Below, piece by piece: positions 42,844-50,815 of a DNA stretch of 64,000 bases (positions are counted from its first letter, which is position 1; each line of letters begins with the position of its first letter). Location of the stretch: the NCBI RefSeq assembly GCF_002257585.1, contig NZ_CP022743.1, positions 3,906,001-3,970,000 of the forward strand, in the 5' to 3' direction. The position numbers were made by a program, and so were the translations under genes. This stretch comes from Mucilaginibacter xinganensis (GTDB taxonomy: Bacteria; Bacteroidota; Bacteroidia; Sphingobacteriales; Sphingobacteriaceae). The notes under the pieces are model-generated. The model saw only the letters and a program-made list of their open reading frames with translations, did no database searches and was not told where the DNA came from.

Positions 42844-43908
42844 TTAATTAATGCTCTCCAGCATTTTAATGTACAATTCAATCCCCTCTCTTATCTCATG
42901 CACGTAAACAAACTCGTCTGCAGTATGCGACCGCGCCGAATCGCCGGGCCCAACTTTTAACGAAGGAATATCAAGCAAAGACTGATCGGAGGTTGTAGGC
43001 GATCCGTAGGTTGTTCTGCCTAAAGCTATTCCGGCCCGCACTATAGGGTGTTCCCGGTCTATTTTTGATGGCTTAAGTCGGATGGAACGCGGCGTTACTT
43101 CGCAACTTACATGCTGTCGGATAATCTCCAGCACTTCCTCGTTCCGGTAAGCATCAGTAACCCTTACATCCACAGTAAAAGTGCAGCTTGCCGGCACAAC
43201 GTTGTGCTGCGACCCTGCATTAATAATGGTAACCGACATTTTTATCGGCCCAAAAACTTCTGATTCATTTGGAAACCGAAACGTGCGGAACCATTCAATA
43301 TCAGCAAGCGCTTTATAAATGGCGTTTTCACCTTCTTCGCGGGCGGCGTGGCCAGCCTTGCCATGAGCGACACAATCCAGTACCATCAGGCCCCGCTCGG
43401 CTATTGCCAGCTGCATCAGCGTAGGCTCGCCAACTATCCCGAAATCAAGCGGACCAAGATCAGGGATAATAAGTTCAAGACCGTTTACGCCCGAAATCTC
43501 CTCTTCAGCAGTGGTAGCCAAACAGAAATTATATTTAAGGTTTTGTTTTTCGTGAAAATACAAGAACACATTGATCAACGATACCAGGCACCCGCCGGCA
43601 TCATTGCTACCTAGCCCATAAAGCTTTCCCTCTATAATAGCAGCATCGTACGGGTCGCGGGTATAACCCGAGTTTGGTTTTACCGTATCGTGGTGTGAAT
43701 TGAGCAGTATGGTTGGTTTAGCTGCATCAAAATATTTGTTATAAGCCCAAATATTGTTCAGCTTGCGGTGGGTTTCAACACCTTTATCCTTTAAAAAATT
43801 TTCTATCAGACCGGCAGTAAGATCTTCTTCTCTGCTGAATGATGGAATAGCTATCAGTTGCTGTAATAAACCAACAGCCTGTTCATATAATATTTTTATA
43901 TCTGTCAT
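42844..43908 (-). CDS. argE: M20 family deacylase, N-acyl-ornithine deacetylase-like
   Basis: A 354-residue metallopeptidase-fold hydrolase, probably removing the acyl group from N-acetyl- or N-succinylornithine in arginine biosynthesis. I start at the ATG at 43908. Metal and catalytic residues are His72 and Asp74 in SHHDTV, Asp103 in SNDAGG and the Glu pair 135-136 in TAEEEISG, with a dimerisation lid domain between. Immediate coupling to argH supports the pathway. Bacteroidota often use succinylated intermediates, so the acyl group is uncertain; the symbol argE is by analogy. Confidence 0.82.
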   Translation of the reverse strand: MTDIKILYEQAVGLLQQLIAIPSFSREEDLTAGLIENFLKDKGVETHRKLNNIWAYNKYFDAAKPTILLNSHHDTVKPNSGYTRDPYDAAIIEGKLYGLGSNDAGGCLVSLINVFLYFHEKQNLKYNFCLATTAEEEISGVNGLELIIPDLGPLDFGIVGEPTLMQLAIAERGLMVLDCVAHGKAGHAAREEGENAIYKALADIEWFRTFRFPNESEVFGPIKMSVTIINAGSQHNVVPASCTFTVDVRVTDAYRNEEVLEIIRQHVSCEVTPRSIRLKPSKIDREHPIVRAGIALGRTTYGSPTTSDQSLLDIPSLKVGPGDSARSHTADEFVYVHEIREGIELYIKMLESIN

Positions 43909-44084
43909 AAAATGCAGGGGCAAAATTAATGTTTTTGGGAATATAATATTGAAATGTTATTTTGAATGTAGTAAACGTTTATTGTTACCGATAAAACACA
44001 TCGTCATTATATTTTTACATGTCGGTAATACAAATTCGGCTGCATAAATCCCTATTATTGCGGCTTAAACGAATAACGTAATAA

Positions 44085-44756
44085 ATGAAAAAAATATTCT
44101 TCCCGGCGGGCCTTTTACTTTGCTTTATAACAGCAGCTAATGCTCAAATAAGTACCAGGGTTTATAACAAGAACGGCTACAAGCTAACCTTGACCAATTA
44201 CGACGCTACGCTGGATACAGCAGAATTGACAAGGCTGGTAAAAACCTTTTATATAGTTTACCCCGAGTTGGCTAAAGAGTATAACCCCGCTACGCTTAAA
44301 GATGTTAAAATGGTTGTAGATACCAGCTACAAAGGTGTGGCCGCAACTGCCGATGGCAAGGTTACCATAGCTTCTACCTGGTTACACAAACGCCCGGAAG
44401 ATATTGATGTGGTTACACATGAAGTAATGCACATTGTGCAGGATTACGGCGAAAGTACTGGCCCAGGATGGTTAACAGAAGGTATTGCCGATTATGCCCG
44501 CAACCAATTCGGAGTAAACAACGCAGCCGCAAAATGGACCTTGCCAGATTATAAACCAACCCAAAACTATGATAACGCTTACCGCATTACTGCCCGTTTT
44601 TTAGTTTGGATAGAGAAAAAAGTTAAACCAGGTTTGGTAAAAGAAATGGACAGCCAGATGCGGAAGCATACCTATACCGACGCTTCATGGAAGACGCTAA
44701 CCGGCAAAACGGTTGACGAGCTTTGGAAAGCTTATGCGGCAAATCCGGCTGTTTAA
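44085..44756 (+). CDS. Basic secretory protein family, zinc-peptidase-like
   Basis: A 223-residue protein with a signal peptide ending at ANAQ. It belongs to the basic secretory protein (BSP) family seen in plants and bacteria. The putative zinc site HEVMH is at 112-116 and the third ligand region WLTEG at 129-133, as in gluzincin-type proteases. It may degrade peptides outside the cell; no activity is proven here. Its stop overlaps the convergent transporter stop. Confidence 0.85.
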   Translation: MKKIFFPAGLLLCFITAANAQISTRVYNKNGYKLTLTNYDATLDTAELTRLVKTFYIVYPELAKEYNPATLKDVKMVVDTSYKGVAATADGKVTIASTWLHKRPEDIDVVTHEVMHIVQDYGESTGPGWLTEGIADYARNQFGVNNAAAKWTLPDYKPTQNYDNAYRITARFLVWIEKKVKPGLVKEMDSQMRKHTYTDASWKTLTGKTVDELWKAYAANPAV

Positions 44757-46054
44757 TCCTCAATTTTTGAATGCTTGTGTGTGTCGTTCATCGTGATATA
44801 CAGGATGAGCGACAACGCAATACAAATGGTGACGTACCAGTAAAACCAATCCTGGTGCTGGTCATTTTTAAACCAAAGGGCAATGTATTCAGCTGTTCCG
44901 CCGAATAGCGATACCGCTATAGCATAAGGAAAACCAACACCCAGCGCACGCACATCGGCAGGAAAAAGCTCAGCCTTCACCACTGCATTGATAGCGGTGT
45001 AACCGCTTACTATAATAAGTGCGCACATAATAAGGGCAAAAGCTATCCAAACATCTTTGGTATGGCTTAACGCCGTTAATATAGGCACCGTAGTTAAGGC
45101 GCCAAGTAAACCAAAGCCGATAAGCAGTGGTTTACGTCCTATCTTGTCTGACAATAATCCGAACAACGGCTGCAGCAGCATAAAGCCAACAAGGGTAAGT
45201 GTGGAGATTAACGTAGCGCTGTTTTTAGAAAAACCCGATGTGTTCACCAAAAACTTTTGCATGTAAGTGGTAAACGTGTAGAATGCAACAGTCCCCCCTA
45301 TAGTTAAACCAATAACCGTTAAGACTGCTTTTGGGTGTTTCGCCAGCGCTTTTATAGTACCGCGATTTGATCGTGCTTTGGTATCTTTTTCGTCAATATT
45401 AACTGATTCATGCAGGCTGCGTCTTAAATACATTACGGTTATAGCCAAAACAGCACCTATAGCGAAGGGAATGCGCCAGCCCCACTGATGCAATTCTTTA
45501 TCAGTTAAAAAAGCCCGCTGCAATAAAACCAACACCCCCAGTGCTAAAAGTTGCCCCATAATAAGCGTTACATACTGAAAGCTTGAATAAAAGCCGCGAT
45601 GCTTTTTGGTAGCCATCTCACTAAGATAGGTGGCACTGGTGCCGTACTCTCCACCAACGCTTAACCCCTGGATAATTCGGGCCAAAACCAGCAACAAAGG
45701 CGCCGCCACGCCTATTTGCTTATACCCTGGTGTAACGGCAATTATCAGCGAGCCAACGCTCATCAGCAACACCGAAAAAGTAAGTGCCGTTTTCCGGCCT
45801 CTTCTGTCGGCAAAGGTACCCATAACCCAGCCACCTATGGGCCGCATCAAAAAACCGATGGCAAAGATCCCGGCTGTATTTAATAACTGAACGGTTTCGT
45901 TTTCCTTTGGAAAAAACGCACCTGAAAAATATAAGGAAAAAGCAGTGTAAACGTACCAGTCGTACCACTCCACCAGGTTACCTAATGAGCCGCCAATAAT
46001 TGATTTTATTCTTTCGCCGGCAGTTTGGGGTATGGCGATGACTTTAGATTGCAT
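44753..46054 (-). CDS. MFS transporter of the metabolite:H+ symporter (MHS) type
   Basis: A 433-residue inner-membrane protein with 12 hydrophobic segments. The start (GNLVEWYDWYVYTAFSLYF), the loop FADRRGRKTAL and GLSVGGEYGTSATYLSE are signatures of the MHS group that carries alpha-ketoglutarate, proline/betaine or other acids. The actual substrate cannot be read. Its stop overlaps the stop of the convergent BSP gene, sharing the bases TTAA. Confidence 0.9.
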   Translation of the reverse strand: MQSKVIAIPQTAGERIKSIIGGSLGNLVEWYDWYVYTAFSLYFSGAFFPKENETVQLLNTAGIFAIGFLMRPIGGWVMGTFADRRGRKTALTFSVLLMSVGSLIIAVTPGYKQIGVAAPLLLVLARIIQGLSVGGEYGTSATYLSEMATKKHRGFYSSFQYVTLIMGQLLALGVLVLLQRAFLTDKELHQWGWRIPFAIGAVLAITVMYLRRSLHESVNIDEKDTKARSNRGTIKALAKHPKAVLTVIGLTIGGTVAFYTFTTYMQKFLVNTSGFSKNSATLISTLTLVGFMLLQPLFGLLSDKIGRKPLLIGFGLLGALTTVPILTALSHTKDVWIAFALIMCALIIVSGYTAINAVVKAELFPADVRALGVGFPYAIAVSLFGGTAEYIALWFKNDQHQDWFYWYVTICIALSLILYITMNDTHKHSKIED

Positions 46055-46238
46055 AAGTTTTGTATTGTTGTACAGGTTAACTATTTACTGCTAAAGCTAT
46101 AATTTTTTAACAGGATAACTATAACCGGGAGCAAAATCTTATTAGGAGTACCCGGTTGTAAATACCTTCAAAATTAATATTGCGCCCTTAAAATTATAAT
46201 TACTTTAGCCATGTAAACCCCTGTTGAAAATTTAAACA

Positions 46239-46871
46239 ATGGATGATAATTTCAAGTTGCGTGCTGCCATAAAATCAGACGAAGAACTTCATTACTGTAT
46301 TGATAATCGCGAAAAATATTTACCGGAAACAGTAGAAGCTGCCGTTGATGAATTAAAAATAAGAGGCGTTGAATTTTCAGATGAAGAGCTGAAAGTAATA
46401 GCTGAAGATATGCAGGCGCGCAGAGAACTTGCTGCAGGCGGACAGGAAAACATTAACTTATTTAAATACAGCGACGGCAACAACCAAGTGGAGGACCCTG
46501 CTGCCCCGGCCTTTTATTCTAAACGCGCTGTTTACGTTTTCGCCATTCTTTTCAGCGTTTTTTTTGCGTCTGTAATGCTGGCTATTAATGTTGCCAAGGT
46601 TGAAAAAACGGGCAAAGCGTTACTTGTGGTATTGTTTGGACTTGGTTATACTGCATTTACCATAGTGCTTGCGCAAACCTTAAATTTGCCAACCGGGGCA
46701 GGAATATTTTTAGGGATGATTGGCGGCTACACTATGAACGCTTTTTTTTGGAATAATTTTATTGGCAAGGAAACACTTTACAGGTTAAAGCCTGTTTGGG
46801 TACCTTTAGGTGTGGCACTTGCCATTTTAATTCCGATACTTATTTTTATATTTAAATACGGCACGCTATGA
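46239..46871 (+). CDS. Membrane protein of unknown function
   Basis: A 210-residue protein. The acidic N-terminal half (about residues 1-85) is soluble and helical, with repeated Glu/Asp pairs. Four hydrophobic segments follow at about 90-112, 120-140, 146-165 and 182-205. I recognise no family. Its stop overlaps the next gene start by 4 bases (ATGA at 46868-46871), so it is translated together with the hydrolase. Confidence 0.75.
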   Translation: MDDNFKLRAAIKSDEELHYCIDNREKYLPETVEAAVDELKIRGVEFSDEELKVIAEDMQARRELAAGGQENINLFKYSDGNNQVEDPAAPAFYSKRAVYVFAILFSVFFASVMLAINVAKVEKTGKALLVVLFGLGYTAFTIVLAQTLNLPTGAGIFLGMIGGYTMNAFFWNNFIGKETLYRLKPVWVPLGVALAILIPILIFIFKYGTL

Positions 46872-47683
46872 AAAAATTATTGATCCTAACTTGTGCGTTT
46901 CAATTTGCAATTTCATTTTGCAATTGCCAGCAAAAGCCTGTTTCATACGGCAATAACCCGAAGGCAGGTAAATATTACAATATCCGAGGCATTAAAATGT
47001 ATTGCGAGATCTATGGTAAAGGCAAACCGCTGTTATTGATCCATGGCAATGGCGGCAGCATTTCGGCATTTAGTAAAACCATTCCTTACTTTGCCAAAAA
47101 ATATAAGGTTATTGCGGTAGATAGCCGCGCCCATGGCAAATCAACCGACGGCAGGGATTCATTAAGCTTTGAAATGATGGCTGATGATTTTTCGGCCCTG
47201 CTCGATACCCTGCACATCAAAAAAAGCTACGTAATTGGCTGGAGCGATGGCGGCATAAACGCCATCCTGCTCGCTATGCGTTACCCGAATAAAGTGATCA
47301 AATTCGCATCAACAGGAGCCAATTTATGGCCTGATTCAACTGCGCTTATTCCCTCACTATGGAAAGATATGCGCAATCAATACAATAAGGACAAAGATAA
47401 GCCGCGTAATACCGCCAAAGAAAAAAACGACTGGAAGATATTTATGCTGGATTGGGTACAGCCAAATATACCGCTTACAGCATTAAAAGCCATTCAATGC
47501 CCTTCGCTGATTATTTGCGGCGATCACGACCTGATACCGGTTGAACACACCAATTTAATTTTCCAGAACATCAAAAACGGATACTTATGGGTAGTACCAA
47601 ATTCGGGGCATGGAACGTTGATTGAACACGCCGCTGAATTCAATAAAAAAGTAGCTGACTTTTTCTCCCTAAAATCATTTTGA
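46868..47683 (+). CDS. Alpha/beta hydrolase, exported
   Basis: A 271-residue hydrolase with an N-terminal signal-like segment, probably a lipoprotein leader (FAISFCNC). The nucleophile elbow is GWSDGG with Ser126. The acid lies in CGDHDLIP and the base in SGHGTLI. LLLIHGNGGSISAF supplies the oxyanion region. It is coupled by a 4-base overlap to the membrane protein gene upstream. The substrate is unknown. Confidence 0.88.
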   Translation: MKKLLILTCAFQFAISFCNCQQKPVSYGNNPKAGKYYNIRGIKMYCEIYGKGKPLLLIHGNGGSISAFSKTIPYFAKKYKVIAVDSRAHGKSTDGRDSLSFEMMADDFSALLDTLHIKKSYVIGWSDGGINAILLAMRYPNKVIKFASTGANLWPDSTALIPSLWKDMRNQYNKDKDKPRNTAKEKNDWKIFMLDWVQPNIPLTALKAIQCPSLIICGDHDLIPVEHTNLIFQNIKNGYLWVVPNSGHGTLIEHAAEFNKKVADFFSLKSF

Positions 47684-47739
47684 CGACTCAAAAAAATAAA
47701 CGTTAATTATTCTGAATCTAATTTTGCTTTATAAAACAA

Positions 47740-47764
47740 GCCCCTTCTCTGTGCGAAAAGGGGC
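47740..47764 (-). terminator. Terminator for the 47886-48149 gene
   Basis: GCCCCTT at 47740-47746 pairs with AAGGGGC at 47758-47764. On the minus strand the hairpin is followed by TTGTTTTAT, so it acts in that direction. Confidence 0.7.
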
Positions 47765-47885
47765 CGGCACTCAACATATATAGATCCTTGCCCTCTCACC
47801 GGAAAGGATGTCTATAGGCAATTATTTATAAGCAGTATTATTTGCTATGCTGCTAAGTTCAACCAGGAAAAGGGTTCAATACCTA

Positions 47886-48149
47886 TCAGCTTCCCGTCTT
47901 TCTTCTTTCGGGCGACTCCCCATCCGCCGCAGGCCATGGCGTATAATCTTTGTCAATTATGTCACCAATTTCGTCTATCGGGATGATCTCGGTACCAAAC
48001 AGGTGTTGCACACGTTTCCATATTCCAAAATCGTTTTTGGCAATAATATGGCAGGTAGCATAGTTAAATACGCTAAAGGTATAGTTATCTGCATCATTGC
48101 GGATAATCCGGTAGGCCTGATCTCTTATAATTACTTCTATCGCTCCCAT
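47886..48149 (-). CDS. Small conserved-looking protein of unknown function
   Basis: An 87-residue protein (MGAIEVIIRDQAYRI...). It has an alternating hydrophobic pattern typical of a small alpha/beta domain, with a hydrophilic tail. It opens with ATG, has a natural composition and is followed by a minus-strand terminator. I prefer it to the overlapping plus-strand frame of 107 codons, whose composition is unnatural. No family recognised. Confidence 0.6.
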   Translation of the reverse strand: MGAIEVIIRDQAYRIIRNDADNYTFSVFNYATCHIIAKNDFGIWKRVQHLFGTEIIPIDEIGDIIDKDYTPWPAADGESPERRKTGS

Positions 48150-48229
48150 GGTTTAGTAAAACAAAGCTAATCGCTAATGCCATGGGATACAAATAATTAA
48201 GGAGGGTATTATAACCCAGATTTTAGGGG

Positions 48230-48276
48230 GTGTTTTAACGGGGTAACCGACCCGTTAAAACACATTCTTTTTTTTA
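48230..48276 (+). terminator. Strong plus-strand terminator without an obvious plus-strand gene
   Basis: GTGTTTTAACGGG at 48230-48242 pairs perfectly with CCCGTTAAAACAC at 48251-48263, and ATTC plus about eight T residues follow on the plus strand. On the minus strand no T run follows. It may also sit at the 3' end of the reductase gene, but its polarity is plus. Confidence 0.75.
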
Positions 48277-48280
48277 ACGG

Positions 48281-49282
48281 TTAATTGTTAACCAACTTAA
48301 ATGCACCTTCACCATAGCGCATCCCCGTGTTAGGGTATTTGTCAAGCGTATGCTGAATATCCGTTAAATCTGCAGCCGATAACTCAATATTAACCGAGGC
48401 CGCGTTTTCACGCAGGTATTTTGTTTTTTTAGTGCCAGGAATCGGGATAATATCGTTACCCTGTGCAAGTACCCACGCCAGGGCTAATTGCGCAGGTGTA
48501 CATTCTTTTTGTGCGGCCAGTTCGGAAAAGGCAGCCGCAAGCTGCTGGTTATTGTCTTTATAATCGTCGCTGAAACGGGGCAAAGTCTTTCTAAAATCGT
48601 TACTGCCAAGCTCGTCAATATTTAATGTATTGGTAATTAACCCCCGTGATAAAGGGCTAAACGGCACCAGCGAAATTCCGAGTTCGCGGCATACGGGCAA
48701 TATCTCAGCCTCCACATCGCGGGTAAGGACAGAATATTCACTCTGCAACGCAGCTATGGGGTGCACCGCATTGGCTTTGCGCAGTGATGCCGCAGATGCT
48801 TCTGACAAACCCAGGTATCTTACTTTCCCTTCCTTTACCAGCCCCGCCATTGCACCAACCATTTCCTCAACCGGCACGTTAGGATCAATTCGGTGAGCGT
48901 AGTAAAGATCAATAGTTTCAATATTTAACCTTTTTAGGCTTTTTTCAACAGCTGTTTTCAGGTAAGCCGGCGATCCGTCAAAATAAGATCCCGCAGTTCC
49001 CGGGAAAGCGGCGTCGCCTTCTTTTTGTCTGAAGCCAAATTTTGTCGCTATAAATACCTTATCACGGTTGGCGGAAAGAACCTTGGATACCAGCTCCTCA
49101 TTTTTGCCGTTGGCATAAACATCAGCAGTATCCCAAAAATTGATTCCGAGGTCAAGCGCAAGGTTTAAGGTTGCTATTGATTCTTCATCATTGAATGTTC
49201 CGTAACCATGGTTCATTCCCATGCAGCCTAATCCTATTGCTGACAGTTTTTCGCCGGTTTTTCCAAGTTCCCTGAATTTCAT
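48281..49282 (-). CDS. Aldo/keto reductase
   Basis: A 333-residue NADPH-dependent reductase of the AKR fold. I start at the ATG at 49282 (MKFRELGKTG); a longer frame adds 15 unsupported residues. The catalytic tetrad is Asp51 and Tyr56 (FWDTADVY), Lys81 (ATKFG) and His130 (YYAHRID). The C-terminal IPGTKKTKYL binds the cofactor. It resembles the YajO/potassium-channel-beta-like group acting on aldehydes. It is divergent from the yceI gene. Confidence 0.93.
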   Translation of the reverse strand: MKFRELGKTGEKLSAIGLGCMGMNHGYGTFNDEESIATLNLALDLGINFWDTADVYANGKNEELVSKVLSANRDKVFIATKFGFRQKEGDAAFPGTAGSYFDGSPAYLKTAVEKSLKRLNIETIDLYYAHRIDPNVPVEEMVGAMAGLVKEGKVRYLGLSEASAASLRKANAVHPIAALQSEYSVLTRDVEAEILPVCRELGISLVPFSPLSRGLITNTLNIDELGSNDFRKTLPRFSDDYKDNNQQLAAAFSELAAQKECTPAQLALAWVLAQGNDIIPIPGTKKTKYLRENAASVNIELSAADLTDIQHTLDKYPNTGMRYGEGAFKLVNN

Positions 49283-49408
49283 AATAGATGTTTTTACAAA
49301 TATATAAAACGCGAAATTGAACTGCATTGTTTTATCTGCCGTTTAAGTAAAGCCAATTGATATCAGTTGTTTTCGCTGTAAAATCCATCCCCCCAATCAC
49401 CAAATTGT

Positions 49409-49434
49409 AAAAAAGATGTTTAAACATCTTTTTT
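49409..49434. promoter_or_regulatory. Perfect 26-bp palindrome next to the yceI promoter
   Basis: The core GATGTTTAAACATC (49415-49428) is flanked by A6 on the left and T6 on the right, giving a perfect 26-bp palindrome. It lies 4 bases upstream of the -33 element of the yceI promoter at 49438-49467, which is the position of an activator or repressor site. Confidence 0.7.
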
Positions 49435-49437
49435 TGA

Positions 49438-49467
49438 TTGCACAGATAAATCTTTGTATTACATTTG
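49438..49467 (+). promoter_or_regulatory. Bacteroidota-type promoter of the yceI gene
   Basis: TTG at 49438-49440 and TACATTTG at 49460-49467 are separated by 19 bases, matching the TTTG-N19-TAnnTTTG consensus of the Bacteroidota housekeeping sigma factor. Transcription would start near 49474, leaving a leader of about 35 bases. Confidence 0.75.
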
Positions 49468-49508
49468 TGACAAAGAAATTAAATCTCAAAAAAGACAAAA
49501 AAACAATC

Positions 49509-50087
49509 ATGAAAAAATTATTTATTTTAGCAGCAGCAGCTTTATTAAACACGGCTGCGTTTGCACAAACTACCTGGAATTCTGACAAAGCACACTCACG
49601 CTTACAATTTACCATTACTCACTTAGCCGTTTCTGATGTTGATGGTGAGTTCAAAGATTTTTCTGCTACTGTAGTTGCTACAAAACCAGATTTTAGCGAT
49701 GCTAAATTTACCATGACCGCTACTGCTTCTTCTGTAAATACCGCAAACGACCAACGCGATGGCCACCTTAAATCAGGCGATTTCTTCGACGTTGCAAATT
49801 TCCCAACCCTTACTTTTGTTAGTACAGGTATCAGCAAAGGTTCTGCTGCTAACCGTTATAAATTAAACGGTAATTTAACCTTACACGGTGTAACCAGGGC
49901 AGTTAGTTTTGAACTTTGGTACCGTGGTACTATTACCAACCCAATGAGCAAAGCTGATGACGCAGGTTTCCAGGTTACAGGAACCATCAAACGTTCTGAC
50001 TTTGGCTTCGGCAGCAAATATGGTTCGCCAATGCTAAGTGATGAAGTTACTGTTAAAGCTAACGGCGAATTCGCAAAAGCAAACTAA
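49509..50087 (+). CDS. YceI family periplasmic protein
   Basis: A 192-residue secreted lipocalin-like protein that in the family binds isoprenoid or other lipid-like molecules. I choose the ATG at 49509 because it begins a clear signal peptide (MKKLFILAAAALLNTAAFAQ); an upstream ATG at 49416 lies inside the palindrome region. The mature part opens with TTWNSDKAHSRLQFTITHLAVSDVDG and has the expected FPTLTFVST and LTLHGVTRAV strands. A strong terminator follows. The consensus promoter suggests high expression. Confidence 0.93.
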   Translation: MKKLFILAAAALLNTAAFAQTTWNSDKAHSRLQFTITHLAVSDVDGEFKDFSATVVATKPDFSDAKFTMTATASSVNTANDQRDGHLKSGDFFDVANFPTLTFVSTGISKGSAANRYKLNGNLTLHGVTRAVSFELWYRGTITNPMSKADDAGFQVTGTIKRSDFGFGSKYGSPMLSDEVTVKANGEFAKAN

Positions 50088-50109
50088 TTAACCCCAATTA
50101 AAAAAAAAA

Positions 50110-50154
50110 GCTCAAAGCGAAAGGTTAACCCTTAATGCTTTGAGCTTTTTTTTT
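50110..50154. terminator. Bidirectional terminator between yceI and the DUF2147 gene
   Basis: GCTCAAAGC at 50110-50118 pairs with GCTTTGAGC at 50137-50145, with a long A run before and a T run after. It can stop transcription from both convergent genes. Confidence 0.9.
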
Positions 50155-50608
50155 ACTTAATCCGGGTAAATGTCATGGTTTTACCTATCCATTTAAAGTG
50201 CCAGTAGCCTTTTACCTTTAGTTCTCCTTTTTTATCAATATAGGCCGATGAATTCCATTCCCGGCCGTGTTTCGAGTCGTAAATCATCCCATTTTCCCAG
50301 CTATCCGTGTTGGGGTGATATTCAAGGTTACGCAAAATGCTCATGCCAAGTATTTTCCTGCCGCGCAATGCCGGGTTAGGATTACGCCTGTCTGTCCAGT
50401 AATCCATAGGTTTTCCATCAGTGTCGCTAAACCATGCTATTTTCACCACAAACTGACCTTGCTCCATGTAAACATTGATTCTTAAATCTTTGTCTTTAGA
50501 CTCCCACTTCCCGCAAATCCTTTCAGAAGGCTTAAAAGCCTGTCCTTTTAGGGCGACGGTTGTACTTAAAAACAGCATAAAAAAGCCGAGCAGTTGTTTA
50601 GTGAGCAT
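50153..50608 (-). CDS. DUF2147 protein, secreted
   Basis: A 151-residue protein starting at the ATG at 50608, which gives a clean signal peptide (MLTKQLLGFFMLFLSTTVALKGQ). The mature part is the DUF2147 beta-barrel-like domain with ERICGKWESKDKDLRINVY, GRKILGMSILRNL and NGMIYDSKHGREW. The frame stays open to 50785 and would add 59 residues that include a second hydrophobic stretch; I regard that as less likely. Function unknown. Confidence 0.85.
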   Translation of the reverse strand: MLTKQLLGFFMLFLSTTVALKGQAFKPSERICGKWESKDKDLRINVYMEQGQFVVKIAWFSDTDGKPMDYWTDRRNPNPALRGRKILGMSILRNLEYHPNTDSWENGMIYDSKHGREWNSSAYIDKKGELKVKGYWHFKWIGKTMTFTRIK

Positions 50609-50815
50609 CCAACATATATATATGTTTAATATTAAAACAATAGTGATGCCAATATTATAGATAGCTGGTTTGGCCCTGATTAACTTCTGCCAATTCAAAC
50701 TTCCCTTATCAAATTCTGCCCTTTCGCGGCCTTTCCCCATCGTTTTTTTTACAGGCACTAATGGTGTATCTGCTACACAACTCATATATTTGAATTAACC
50801 AATTGTCCTGTCCTC

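Noticed and set aside
47847..48170. A 107-codon plus-strand frame
   Set aside because: It overlaps the more protein-like minus-strand gene at 47886-48149, which also has a matching terminator. I keep only the plus-strand terminator as a puzzle.
49416..49508. An N-terminal extension of the YceI protein
   Set aside because: It would begin inside the 26-bp palindrome and upstream of the promoter, and it would spoil the clear signal peptide that starts at 49509.
50609..50785. A 59-residue N-terminal extension of the DUF2147 protein
   Set aside because: The shorter form gives a standard signal peptide; the extension has no family support, though it cannot be fully excluded.
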